Assembly: GCA_002348005.1 (NCBI GenBank)
Contig: DDYQ01000045.1
Location: 1 to 21,839 of the forward strand
Direction: 5' to 3'
Origin: Desulfobacteraceae bacterium UBA2230
Lineage (GTDB): Bacteria; Desulfobacterota; Desulfobacteria; Desulfobacterales; Desulfosarcinaceae
DNA: 21,839 nucleotides
The position numbers and the translations under genes are program-made. Positions 7,210 through 15,268 of the stretch are shown here, piece by piece; positions within the stretch are counted from its first letter, which is position 1, and the number at the start of each line of letters is the position of its first letter. The notes below the pieces were generated by a model, which did not search any database, was not told where the DNA came from, and was given only the letters and a program-made list of their open reading frames with translations.

Positions 7210-7689
7210 TCAGGCCATCGGCGGCAGAGAATTGAGATCGATCTCGATCCCGCCGTTGATTATCCGGGTGGCGTAACGGTACATCGGTTTTGCCGGCGGT
7301 CCGGCCATCCGCTCGCCGCTTTTGTCGAAAATGCCGCCATGGCAAGGACAAAAGAAACACTGGCTGCCGGGATCCCATCTGAGCGGGCAGCCCAGGTCGG
7401 TGCAGCTCCGCGAATAGACCACTGCCTCCTGTTCGGTCGGGCGCCAGGCATATACGATCTTCTCCCGCAGGGTCTCACTCCAGTCCTGCCGGGCGACTTG
7501 AATGACCACTTCGCGCATTTCTCCGACCGGAAACTCCTGAAAGGCGCCAAGCGGCTGCCAGTACGGTGGCGTGCGGCGATGCCGCCACAAGGGCGCGAAG
7601 GCCGCGATCAGCGAGGGAGCGCCGACCAGTCCGGCGGTCGCCAGGCCGATTGCCCGGATGGCCCATTTCATCATGGTCCTTCGGTCCAA
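7210..7689 (-). CDS. Rieske iron-sulfur protein of the bc complex, with variant ligand box 1
   Basis: A 159-residue Rieske [2Fe-2S] subunit that would take one electron from quinol at the Qo site. The N-terminus DRRTMMKW fits a Tat twin-arginine motif, followed by a hydrophobic helix (IGLATAGLVGAPSLIAA) that serves as signal and anchor. This supports the TTG start at 7689, which has GGGAG six bases upstream; the ATG at 7674 would lose the arginines. Box 2 is normal, CPCHGG at 114-119. Box 1 reads CTDLGC at 96-101, so the usual His iron ligand is Asp98. An additional Cys111 lies three residues before box 2. It is the first gene of the operon, just upstream of cytochrome b. The fold assignment is secure; how the cluster is bound is not. 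Confidence 0.92.
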   Translation of the reverse strand: MDRRTMMKWAIRAIGLATAGLVGAPSLIAAFAPLWRHRRTPPYWQPLGAFQEFPVGEMREVVIQVARQDWSETLREKIVYAWRPTEQEAVVYSRSCTDLGCPLRWDPGSQCFFCPCHGGIFDKSGERMAGPPAKPMYRYATRIINGGIEIDLNSLPPMA

Positions 7690-8067
7690 TTTAATCTCCC
7701 CGAAAAAGGCGGGTTGCAGTCTTTGGAGCTGCCGTCTGAGCGGGTCCGGCGTGTTCGGATGCCCTTGCGATCTTTGTGGGGCAACGCGGCAGGTTCAACG
7801 TCGGTTCGACGGTCGATAAGGCATTTACCCGTTAAGCGAGAACATTCTGAATAAGCTGCAGCCTGTGTTTACGTAAAAATACAACTGTATTTGCCATTAC
7901 ATCACCGACGCGCATGCTCCCGCCGGATGCCATCGGATCGGCCGATTCAGAATCACTGCTGCCGCGCCTTTGGGGCTTCGCAATATGCTCCGGCATGATC
8001 CTTCGACGGCCGGCAAATACAATCTACTCCCCATTCTGTTGCACTGAATTCCCGAGTAGGCTTGGGG
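7690..8067. other. Divergent intergenic region between bc/caa3 and formate dehydrogenase operons
   Basis: About 380 nt with no convincing gene. It must contain the start signals of both divergent operons. I found no strong sigma70 or sigma54 promoter match on either strand; TACAAT near 8016 resembles a -10 box but lacks a well-placed -35. Two palindromes stand out: AAATACAACTGTATTT at 7877-7892 and ATCGGCCGAT at 7937-7946. Part of the region near 7860-7900 is clearly AT-richer than its surroundings. Confidence 0.5.
7877..7892. promoter_or_regulatory. Candidate operator palindrome
   Basis: AAATACA and TGTATTT form a perfect 7-bp inverted repeat around a 2-bp spacer, in an AT-rich patch between the two divergent respiratory operons. 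The symmetry and place suit a dimeric regulator acting on one or both operons. It does not match the FNR consensus, and I cannot name the factor. A perfect repeat of this size can also arise by chance. Confidence 0.3.
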
Positions 8068-8313
8068 ATGCCCTTTAAATCCGGATTCAGCACAGTGGAT
8101 GGTCGTATCAATCTGGTTCAGGAGGAGCGGTTCCGCCTGATCGCCGGAACCGGCAAAGCCTACCTGCTGGTCCTGGCCCATGACAGCGGGGTGTCCAGCG
8201 ACGATTTGAGGCGCTGGCATCGCTCCGGGAGCTGGATACGGGTGGAGTACGCAGGCGAACCCAATACCGAAAACGCTGTCGCCCATCGCGCCGGCCCCAT
8301 CGAACAGCGGTGA
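8068..8313 (+). CDS. Small uncharacterised protein leading the formate dehydrogenase operon
   Basis: An 81-residue soluble protein with no cysteine, signal peptide or membrane helix. Alternating hydrophobic residues in ERFRLIAGTGKAYLLVLAH, followed by a short helical region (SSDDLRRWHRSGS) and WIRVEYAGEP, suggest a small beta-barrel fold of SH3 or OB type. This is a judgement from pattern, not a recognised family. It ends 24 nt before the catalytic subunit gene and is clearly in the same transcript. The ATG at 8068 is preferred; a TTG at 8062 in the same frame is possible, and neither has a strong Shine-Dalgarno. It may assist formate dehydrogenase maturation or assembly, but that rests only on position. 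Confidence 0.7.
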   Translation: MPFKSGFSTVDGRINLVQEERFRLIAGTGKAYLLVLAHDSGVSSDDLRRWHRSGSWIRVEYAGEPNTENAVAHRAGPIEQR

Positions 8314-8337
8314 CAACTTCCCTCGAAAGGAAATGAT

Positions 8338-11300
8338 ATGGCGAAGCAGGACATCCCGGGGGGGATGAAGTATTTCGCGGACAACTGGTCGCTCCGCCGG
8401 CAGCTGGCCGGCGAGGATCCGCTGGGCAGCGCGGCCGCCACCGAAGGCTCCAGGAAACTGACACCGCGGCTGGCTGAGGCCGACCGCGTCGGCACGAGCA
8501 TCTGCCCCTATTGTTCGGTGGGGTGTGCGCAGCTCGTTTACGTGAAAGACGATCAGGTGATCCACATCGAGGGCGACCCGCGCAGCCCGATCAACCAGGG
8601 GACGCTGTGCCCCAAGGGGGCGGCGACGATCGGGTGGATGATGAACCCCAATCGACTGACCACGGTGAAATATCGAGCACCCTACAGCAAGGCGTGGGAA
8701 AACAGGCCCCTTTCGTGGGCCATGGACCGCATCGCCTTTCTGGTCAAGCGGACGCGGGACGAGACGTTCGTGCGCGCGCTGCCCGACGGCAAAATTGTAA
8801 ACCATACCATGGCCATGGCCAATCTGGGCGGCGCCACGCTGGACAACGAAGAAAACTACCTGATCAAAAAACTCTGCGCGGGCGGACTGGGCATGGTCTG
8901 GGTGGAAAACCAGGCCCGGGTCTGACACAGCTCGTCGGTGCCCAGTCTGGGCACCAGCTTTGGCCGCGGAGCGGCCACCAACCCGCAGTGGGACCTTGCC
9001 AACGCCGATTGCGTCATGATCATGGGCTCGAATATGGCCGAGAACCACCCTATCGCCTTCCGCTTCGTCCTCGAAGCCAAGGTCCGCGGGGCGGTGATCA
9101 TCCATGCCGATCCCCGCTTTACCCGCACCTCGGCGCTCGCCGATATCTATGCACCCGTTCGTGCGGGGTCCGACATCGCCTTTGTCGGCGGGCTCATCAA
9201 CTATATTCTGGAGAACGATCTGTGGTTCAGGGATTATGTGCTCAACTACACGAACATCGCCACCATCATCGACTCCCGGTACCAGGGCCCCGTGGACCTG
9301 GACGGTTTTTTCTCCGGCTGGGACGCGTCCACAAAATCCTATTCCGCCGACAGCTGGCAGTACGAAGGACAGGTGGTGCCCTCTTCCCTGGCCGAACCCA
9401 GTGAGCTGACCGGAGAATCCTATGGGGAAGAAGTCAAGCGCACGATCGAAGAACCGCCTCCGGTCGACATGACCCTTCGACATCCCCATTGCGTCTACCA
9501 GCTGCTCAAACGCCATTATGCCGCCTACACTCCGGAAATGGTCGAGCGGGTCACCGGCTGCCCCCGAAAAACGTTCCTTGCGGTAGCCGGGGCCATCACG
9601 CGCAACAGCGGCCGCGACCGCACCGGCGCCTGGTGTTATGCCGTCGGCTGGACCCATCACAGCACAGGCGTCCAGATGATCCGCAGCGCTGCGATCGTGC
9701 AGACCCTGCTGGGCAACATGGGGCGGCCGGGCGGCGGCGTGATCGCCCTGCGGGGCCATACCAGCATCCAGGGCAGCACGGACATTCCCACACTGTACGA
9801 CATGCTGCCCGGATATCTGCGCCACCCCAACGGCATGGGAGATTTTCACAAAACCTTCAAGGCGTACGTGTCCAGTGAAACCGTTCCCACGGGCTATTGG
9901 CATCACTTCCCGAAATTCATCACCAGCCTGCTGCGCGCCTGGTACGGGGAACACGCCACGCAGAAAAACGACTGGGGTTACGACTGGATTCCCAAAAACA
10001 TGGGCGACCACTCGCAGCTTCCCCTGACGCTGGCCATCAAGGACGGGACCATCAGGGGGCTCATGGTCATGGGACAGAATCCGGTGATCGGCGGGCAGAA
10101 CAGCCACATGATCCGCATGGGACTGGCCAACCTGGAGTGGATGGTCGTGCGCGAGACGTTCGAAAACGAAACGGCTTCCTACTGGTACAAGTCCCCGGAG
10201 GCGCTCAGCGGCGAGCTCAAGGCCGAACAAATCAAAACCGAGATGTTTCTGCTGCCGGCCTGCCTCCCAGGAGAAAAAAAGGGCACCTTCACCAACACCC
10301 ACCGTCTGGTTCAATGGCACGACCAGGTGGTGGAGGGGCCGGCGGACTGCCGCTCCGATCTCTGGTTCATCTACCATCTGGGAAAACGCCTGCAGCAGCT
10401 GGTCGCGACCAGCACCGATCCCAAAGACGACCCGATCAAAAATCTTGCCTGGAATTACCCGACCGAGGGCCCCCGCGAGGAGCCCTCGGCCGAGGCGGTG
10501 CTGAAAGAGATCAACGGCTACACCTGGCCGGACCGCAAACAGATCTCCGGGCCTAAGGAAATCAAGGGCGACGGTTCGACGGCCTGCGGGTGCTGGATTT
10601 ACTCCGGCGTTTTTCCGGCGGAGGATCATAACCGGTCGCGCTCCCGTGTTCCCGACGGCCCGCAGGGGCCGGGATCTCACCTGGGGTGGGCCTTTGCCTG
10701 GCCGGACAACCGAAGGATCCTCTACAACCGCGCTTCGGCGGATTCGGAGGGCAACCCCTGGTCCGAGCGGAAGCGCTACATGTGGTGGGACGGCCCCGCC
10801 GGCACCTGGACCGGCCGGGATGTATCGGATTTTACGGAGGGCAAGGCCCCCGATTATGCGCCCGACTGGTCCGGGAAGCCGCTGGGCATGGATGCCTTGG
10901 ACGGACGGTCGCCGTTTATCATGATTTCGGACGGCAAGGCCTCTCTCTTCGTTCCGGCTGGTTTGAAAGACGGCCCCCTGCCCACGCACTACGAACCGGT
11001 GGAATCCCCCGTCCGCAATGTCATGTACCGGCAGCAGGACAATCCGGGTGTCAAGAAATGGATGCGTGCGGACAATCCCCTGCACGAGATCGCCGATTCC
11101 CGCTATCCCTATGCGATCACCACCTATCGCCTGACCGAACATCACTCGGGCGGTATCCCGACCCGCATGGTTCCCTCTACCGCGGAGCTGCAGCCTGCGG
11201 CATTCGTGGAAATACCTCCCGAGCTCGCCGCCCGGAAAGGAATCGGCCCGCTGGACTGGGTGGTACTTTCCACCGCCCGGGGCGAGGTCGAGGTCCGCGC

Positions 11301-11502
11301 ACTGATCACCCGGCGCCTGCGGCCCTTTGTCCTCGACGGTAAAACCATTTACCAGATCGGCCTGCCCTGGCATTTCGGATGGCAGGGATACGCGGTCGGC
11401 GACATCGCCAATACGCTCACGGCGGTCGTGGGTGAGCCCAACACCACGATCCACGAAAGCAAGGCGTTTACCTGCAACCTGAGAAAGGGACGGCGGAGGT
11501 GA
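8338..11502 (+). CDS. fdhA: Formate dehydrogenase catalytic subunit, selenocysteine-containing (UGA at 8923-8925)
   Basis: A molybdenum or tungsten bis-MGD formate dehydrogenase of the FdnG type, about 1,054 residues when the in-frame TGA at 8923-8925 is read as selenocysteine 196. The residues around it, QARV-Sec-H, match the active site of known formate dehydrogenases. The frame continues at once into SLGTSFGRGAATNPQWD, a family signature. The [4Fe-4S] site is Cys56, Cys59, Cys63 and Cys91 (CPYCSVGC, LCPKG). The C-terminal MGD-binding domain includes STAELQPAAFVEI and GWQGYAVGD. AAGGA lies about 7 nt before the ATG at 8338. No Tat twin-arginine signal or hydrophobic leader is visible, unlike E. 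coli FdnG, so the enzyme may face the cytoplasm. The reaction is formate oxidation or CO2 reduction, passing electrons to the FdhB-like subunit. Confidence 0.96.
8923..8955 (+). promoter_or_regulatory. Selenocysteine codon and bacterial SECIS hairpin
   Basis: UGA at 8923-8925 is followed after 11 nt by a perfect 8-bp stem, GGTGCCCA (8937-8944) and TGGGCACC (8948-8955), around the loop GTC. The spacing and the G-U in a small apical loop fit the bacterial SECIS element, which SelB binds in the mRNA to insert selenocysteine. The coding sequence also runs through the hairpin without interruption. Confidence 0.88.
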
Positions 11503-11506
11503 CGGC

Positions 11507-11860
11507 ATGAACGAGCGGCGCTGTGCGATTCTGGGGGCCGGCAGCGATGCGGACCTGTGCCGGCTGTGCCGCAAGGCCCTTGGCAAGCTTGAAAAAGCCG
11601 CCGGCCTGGCCCCTCAGGAACTGACGGATGAGATCGACATCGCGGAAAATGCGGTGGTCGGGCTGCGGGACATCCTGATCGATCGGTACCGTCAGGCGGA
11701 GAGCCCTTCCGAGGCCGAACAGTTCATGGGATTTCTCACCTGTGTCAATACGGTGCTCAGCATGATTGCCGGGGTCGTCTATCCGGTGGCGGGCATCCAG
11801 CGCGCCAGCATCGAGAAGGCCCGCAACCTGCTCAAAGACGTGACCAGTCCGTGCTTTTGA
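11507..11860 (+). CDS. Uncharacterised protein between the formate dehydrogenase alpha and beta genes
   Basis: A 117-residue protein that I do not recognise. GGAGG lies 7 nt before the ATG and the gene starts 4 nt after the fdhA stop, so it is co-translated with fdhA. The sequence looks mainly helical. It has a Cys pair near the N-terminus (DADLCRLCRKAL), an acidic stretch (ELTDEIDIAENAV), a moderately hydrophobic segment (MGFLTCVNTVLSMIAGVVYPVAGI), and a Cys close to the end. The hydrophobic part may be a membrane-contacting or buried helix. Its place suggests a dedicated assembly factor or accessory subunit of this formate dehydrogenase. It does not resemble FdhD or FdhE. Confidence 0.8.
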   Translation: MNERRCAILGAGSDADLCRLCRKALGKLEKAAGLAPQELTDEIDIAENAVVGLRDILIDRYRQAESPSEAEQFMGFLTCVNTVLSMIAGVVYPVAGIQRASIEKARNLLKDVTSPCF

Positions 11861-11885
11861 TGGTACGCAACTCAAGAGGTTCGAT

Positions 11886-12836
11886 ATGTCCAAACCGCTC
11901 TTTCCGGAACACATTCCCGAAAGGGGATTCGATTATACCGAATCCATCCTGCCGGGGGTCATCCCCGACGAGTCGGAGTTGACCGCCGGGGTGAAAATCG
12001 TGCCAGGGCAAACCTATGGCTTTTTCACCGACACCAGCCTCTGCATCGGCTGCAAGGCGTGCGAAGTGGCCTGCAAAGAGTGGAACGCGCTTCCGGCAGA
12101 CGAGATCGCGCTGAGCGGCATGAGCTACGACAACACCCGCCAGCTCTCGGCCACAACCTGGAGGCATGTGCTGTTCATCGAGCAGATCGGGCAGGGTCCG
12201 AAGCGCGCGACGCTGCTTCCACCCTTTCAGAGTCACTGGCTGATGATGAGCGATGTGTGCAAGCACTGCCGGCGTGCCGCATGCCTGGAAGCCTGCCCCA
12301 CGGGAGCGCTCTTTCGAACGGAATTCGGAACGGTGGTCGTCCAGCAGGATATCTGCAACGGCTGTGCTTACTGCGTGCCGGTCTGTCCGTTCGGGGTGGT
12401 TGAACTGAACATGCACGACGGCAAGGCCCATAAATGCACGTTGTGTTACGACCGACTGAAGGGCGGGCTCGAACCGGCCTGCGCAAAAGCGTGCCCCACC
12501 AATTCCATTCAGTTCGGCGAGATCGAGATGCTGAAGGCGCGGGCGCGCGAACGGCTCGAGGTTCTTCGCAAGCTGGGCAGGAAGGATGCCTATCTCTACG
12601 GCGTGCCGGGATCGCCGGGCGCGACCGGGGGTATCGAGGAGCTGTATGCCTTTTTCCTGCTGCTGGACCGTCCGGAGGCCTACAATCTGCCGGCCGCACC
12701 GCAACTGCCCCAGACCAAAGTCAAGCGCAGCCTGCTGGGCGGGTCGGCAGTGCTGGCCGGACTGGCCCTGGGCGCATGGACGGTGATGAAGAGCGGCAAA
12801 GAAGAAAAGGAAGATAAGAAGCAGTCAAAAGAATAA
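11886..12836 (+). CDS. fdhB: Formate dehydrogenase iron-sulfur (beta) subunit
   Basis: A 316-residue ferredoxin-like subunit that carries electrons from the catalytic subunit to the membrane. Four cysteine clusters are visible: CIGCKACEVAC at 53-63, CKHCRRAACLEAC, CNGCAYCVPVC, and a final CTLC with CAKAC. This fits four [4Fe-4S] clusters as in FdnH-type subunits. A single hydrophobic helix near residues 282-301 (LLGGSAVLAGLALGAW) anchors the protein. It ends in a Lys/Glu-rich tail (KEEKEDKKQSKE). No Tat or Sec signal is present at the N-terminus. A modest AGAGG site precedes the ATG. The gene lies 25 nt after the 117-residue unknown gene. Confidence 0.94.
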   Translation: MSKPLFPEHIPERGFDYTESILPGVIPDESELTAGVKIVPGQTYGFFTDTSLCIGCKACEVACKEWNALPADEIALSGMSYDNTRQLSATTWRHVLFIEQIGQGPKRATLLPPFQSHWLMMSDVCKHCRRAACLEACPTGALFRTEFGTVVVQQDICNGCAYCVPVCPFGVVELNMHDGKAHKCTLCYDRLKGGLEPACAKACPTNSIQFGEIEMLKARARERLEVLRKLGRKDAYLYGVPGSPGATGGIEELYAFFLLLDRPEAYNLPAAPQLPQTKVKRSLLGGSAVLAGLALGAWTVMKSGKEEKEDKKQSKE

Positions 12837-12846
12837 GATTTGCGCA

Positions 12847-12864
12847 ACGGGGCCCGCGCCCCGT
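12847..12864 (+). other. Intercistronic hairpin before the NrfD-like gene
   Basis: ACGGGGC (12847-12853) and GCCCCGT (12858-12864) form a perfect 7-bp GC-rich stem with a CCGC loop, 9 nt before the AGGAGG of the next gene. No T-run follows, so it is not a standard terminator. It may set the relative level of the membrane subunit through mRNA stability or ribosome access. Confidence 0.4.
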
Positions 12865-12885
12865 AAAATAACAGGAGGCAAGCCC

Positions 12886-13992
12886 TTGCAGGCCGACCGA
12901 GCGAATCCATTTTTGCCGCCCGCCGAATACACCGGCCGGACCTATTACAATGTACCTGCCGTAAAGCCCAGCCACTATGGCGGGAAAACCGCGCTGGCGT
13001 TTTTTATCCAGGGCATCGGCAGTTCCGCGCAGATGATCGCCACCATACTGGATATGCAGAATCGGGAGAGAAACCGCGGGTGCATCCGAACGGGCAGGAG
13101 CATCGCGCTGCTGGCTTCGCCGCTTGGCCCCCTGCTGCTGATCACCGCTTTGCACACCCCCGGCCGCTGGTACAACATGCTGCGCATTTACCGGCCGTTA
13201 TCCCCCATGTCGATCGGCATCTGGGCGCTGACCACGATGGGCGCCCTCAACTGCCTCTCTTTCGGCGGAACCCTCCTGGAAAAGACGTATCCAAAGGCCG
13301 GAAAATGGGTCGACCGCCTGTTCGGTTCGGCGGCGGCGGCTGCGGGCGGCATCGTAGCGATCTACATGGGAACCGAGCTGGAGGAGACCAGCAGCCCGGT
13401 CTGGACCGGCGCCTATCCGTATCTGGCGCCGCTGTTTGCCGCCACCGCATTTTCAAACGGAACCGCCGCGCTGATGCTCGCCTCCCGGAACGGCTCCGGT
13501 GCCGGTGCCGCCTTGGCGTTACTTGCCCGCCTGGGTGGCGTGGCCGCCGGACTGCAGGTGATCATCACCGCCCTGATGTTCCGCCGGCTGAACCGTTCGC
13601 TTGGGGCGTCGTCCTCCCGGTCCCGACTGAAATGGGCCGTCTGGCCGGCCACCATCGCTCCGCTCCTGCTTCGCGGATGGCATCTTCTGTCCGGGCAGCC
13701 GGCGGCTTTCACGTCCACCGGCGTGGCCACCCTTCTGGGCGGCTTTTCACTGCTGAACGCCCTGGTGTACACCGGCAAACGTTCCGGGCAGGTCCCGCAG
13801 GAGTACCTCGAACTTACCGCCGGCCCTCCCCCGCCCCGCACAGTGCCCGAGCGGAAAGCGATTCGAGCCGCCCGCCGGCCGCGTTCGGGAGCCGCAGGCC
13901 GAATCGGCATGGCCATTGCCGCCGGATTTGCGGGATTTTGGGTGGGGCGCAGGCTCCTTTCCCCATCCGGCGGCCGGCCAAAGCGGCATTGA
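12886..13992 (+). CDS. NrfD/PsrC-like membrane subunit of formate dehydrogenase
   Basis: A 368-residue polytopic membrane protein with eight or more hydrophobic helices. The segments TPGRWYNMLRIYRPLSPMSIGIWAL and GTELEETSSPVWTGAYPYLAPLFAATAFSNGTAAL match the NrfD/PsrC quinone-reactive family in pattern. That family binds quinone without haem and pairs with a four-cluster ferredoxin subunit, so it replaces the cytochrome b556 of FdnI-type enzymes. The start is a TTG at 12886, supported by AGGAGG 7 nt upstream; no ATG lies nearby in frame. The C-terminus has a Pro/Arg-rich linker and one last hydrophobic helix with a basic end. It is the last gene of the operon and converges with csbD only 14 nt away. 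Confidence 0.85.
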   Translation: MQADRANPFLPPAEYTGRTYYNVPAVKPSHYGGKTALAFFIQGIGSSAQMIATILDMQNRERNRGCIRTGRSIALLASPLGPLLLITALHTPGRWYNMLRIYRPLSPMSIGIWALTTMGALNCLSFGGTLLEKTYPKAGKWVDRLFGSAAAAAGGIVAIYMGTELEETSSPVWTGAYPYLAPLFAATAFSNGTAALMLASRNGSGAGAALALLARLGGVAAGLQVIITALMFRRLNRSLGASSSRSRLKWAVWPATIAPLLLRGWHLLSGQPAAFTSTGVATLLGGFSLLNALVYTGKRSGQVPQEYLELTAGPPPPRTVPERKAIRAARRPRSGAAGRIGMAIAAGFAGFWVGRRLLSPSGGRPKRH

Positions 13993-14006
13993 CTACGGTG
14001 CCGGCC

Positions 14007-14204
14007 CTAAAGAGACGTTTCGAACTTACGCACTTCCTGTTCGGCCTTCTCCCTGGCGATGCCGTAGCGTTCCTGCAACAGCCCGATCAGTTGCTCGCGG
14101 TTTCCGGCGATTACGTCGATTTCATCGTCGGTGATTTTGCCCCACTGGGTGCGGACCTTGCCTTTGAATTGTTTCCAGTTGCCTTCGATTTGATCCCAGT
14201 TCAT
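14007..14204 (-). CDS. CsbD-like stress protein
   Basis: A 65-residue hydrophilic protein starting MNWDQIEGNWKQFKGKV, the hallmark of the CsbD family, with the later WGKITDDEIDVIAG segment also matching. Length is normal for the family. CsbD-like proteins are widespread and often induced by general stress; their biochemical role is unknown. AAGGAG lies 5 nt before the ATG at 14204. Sequence upstream in the same frame has no family similarity, so the short start is right. It lies 113 nt downstream of pfkB on the same strand and may share its transcript or have its own promoter. Confidence 0.93.
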   Translation of the reverse strand: MNWDQIEGNWKQFKGKVRTQWGKITDDEIDVIAGNREQLIGLLQERYGIAREKAEQEVRKFETSL

Positions 14205-14317
14205 ATAATCTCCTTTGTTTTGAGTTAAAGCGCTACGTCCGGCCAACGCGCCCGGAACACGCAACATGGGGAGTTTGCGCCCAGTGGACAATGGGGTCGA
14301 TTATTGAATCCGGCCGC

Positions 14318-15268
14318 TCAAATGGATCGTTCTTCCGGGTCTCTGGCACGCAGCGCCTGGAAGAGCCGGTGCGCATCCTCGGCCTTTCCCAATTGGGAGC
14401 CGGGAGTCATCACCGCCGCCGCTCCTGAAGCCAACCCCAGGCGTACGGCCTCCGGCACGGGGTAACCGCGGCTCAACCCCACGACCACGCCGCCCAGCGT
14501 GCTGTCTCCGGCCCCCACCTTGCTCTGGATTCTGACCGTAGGCGTAGCAAAGGTACGCACCGCACCGGCCCATGCCGCCAGGGCGCCGGCCGACCCCATC
14601 GAAATCAGGACGACCTGGGCGCGGCCCGCTTCGACCAGCCTGCTGGCCCGTTCGCTCAGGCGTTCGCCCTCGATTTCTTCTCCGATCAGTTCATGGAATT
14701 CCTTCAGGTTCGGCTTGATCAGGAAGACGCCCTGCTCAAGCGCCAGGCGCAACGGTTTGCCGGAGCAATCGACGATGCACTTGATGCCTTCAGCTGCGGC
14801 GCGGCGCGCCAGCCGGGCGTAGAAATCGTCGGGGACTCCGGGCGGCAGGCTGCCGCTGGCCACCAGAAAACGCGGCTTGGGCTCGTTTTCGAAGGGAGCC
14901 GCCAGGCACTTGCGCCACTCTGCTTCGCTCAGTTGCGGACCGGGCATGCCGAAACGAAACTGCTGCTGCGCCGAGCGCTCGTAAACAGCCAGATTTTGAC
15001 GGGTCTCCCCTGCAATCGGGACAATGCGCGGGGCAAGTTGTTCCCGCCGCAGAAGGTCATGCAGGTGGCGGCCGGTGAGGCCGCCGGCGGCACAGATGGC
15101 TTCCACCTCTCCGCCCAGGCGCTGAATCATGCGGGCCACATTCACGCCGCCGCCGCCGGGGTCATAAGCCGGCGGTTCGCAGCGCAGCTTTCGTTCGGCA
15201 ATCACCCGCTCGACGAGCGAACTTTTGTCGACAGCCGGGTTCATTGTCAGGGTGATGATATCCGCCAT
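14318..15268 (-). CDS. pfkB: 6-phosphofructokinase II (PfkB family)
   Basis: A 316-residue ribokinase-fold sugar kinase that resembles E. coli PfkB along its whole length. It opens with DIITLTMNPAVDKSS, then DPGGGGVNVARMI near residues 37-48, TRQNLAV, VASGSLPPGVP, IKCIVDCSG and the anion-hole motif VGAGDS with catalytic Asp255. The best match is ATP-dependent fructose-6-phosphate kinase of glycolysis; 1-phosphofructokinase and tagatose-6-phosphate kinase are close alternatives in this family. AAAGGAG lies 5 nt before the ATG at 15268, in favour of this start over longer ones. No phosphotransferase or fructose genes are nearby, which favours the PfkB call over FruK. Confidence 0.9.
   Translation of the reverse strand: MADIITLTMNPAVDKSSLVERVIAERKLRCEPPAYDPGGGGVNVARMIQRLGGEVEAICAAGGLTGRHLHDLLRREQLAPRIVPIAGETRQNLAVYERSAQQQFRFGMPGPQLSEAEWRKCLAAPFENEPKPRFLVASGSLPPGVPDDFYARLARRAAAEGIKCIVDCSGKPLRLALEQGVFLIKPNLKEFHELIGEEIEGERLSERASRLVEAGRAQVVLISMGSAGALAAWAGAVRTFATPTVRIQSKVGAGDSTLGGVVVGLSRGYPVPEAVRLGLASGAAAVMTPGSQLGKAEDAHRLFQALRARDPEERSI

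Noticed and set aside
8923..8937. Nonsense mutation or pseudogene splitting the formate dehydrogenase gene
   Set aside because: The stop is TGA in the exact selenocysteine position, the frame is unchanged after it, and a SECIS-type hairpin follows.
7897..11586. A 1,229-codon open frame on the minus strand, antisense to the formate dehydrogenase genes
   Set aside because: It mirrors the GC-rich codon pattern of fdhA, runs through neighbouring genes and intergenic DNA, has a low-complexity Gly/Arg/Ala/His composition, and shows no domain. It is an artefact of GC-rich coding on the other strand.
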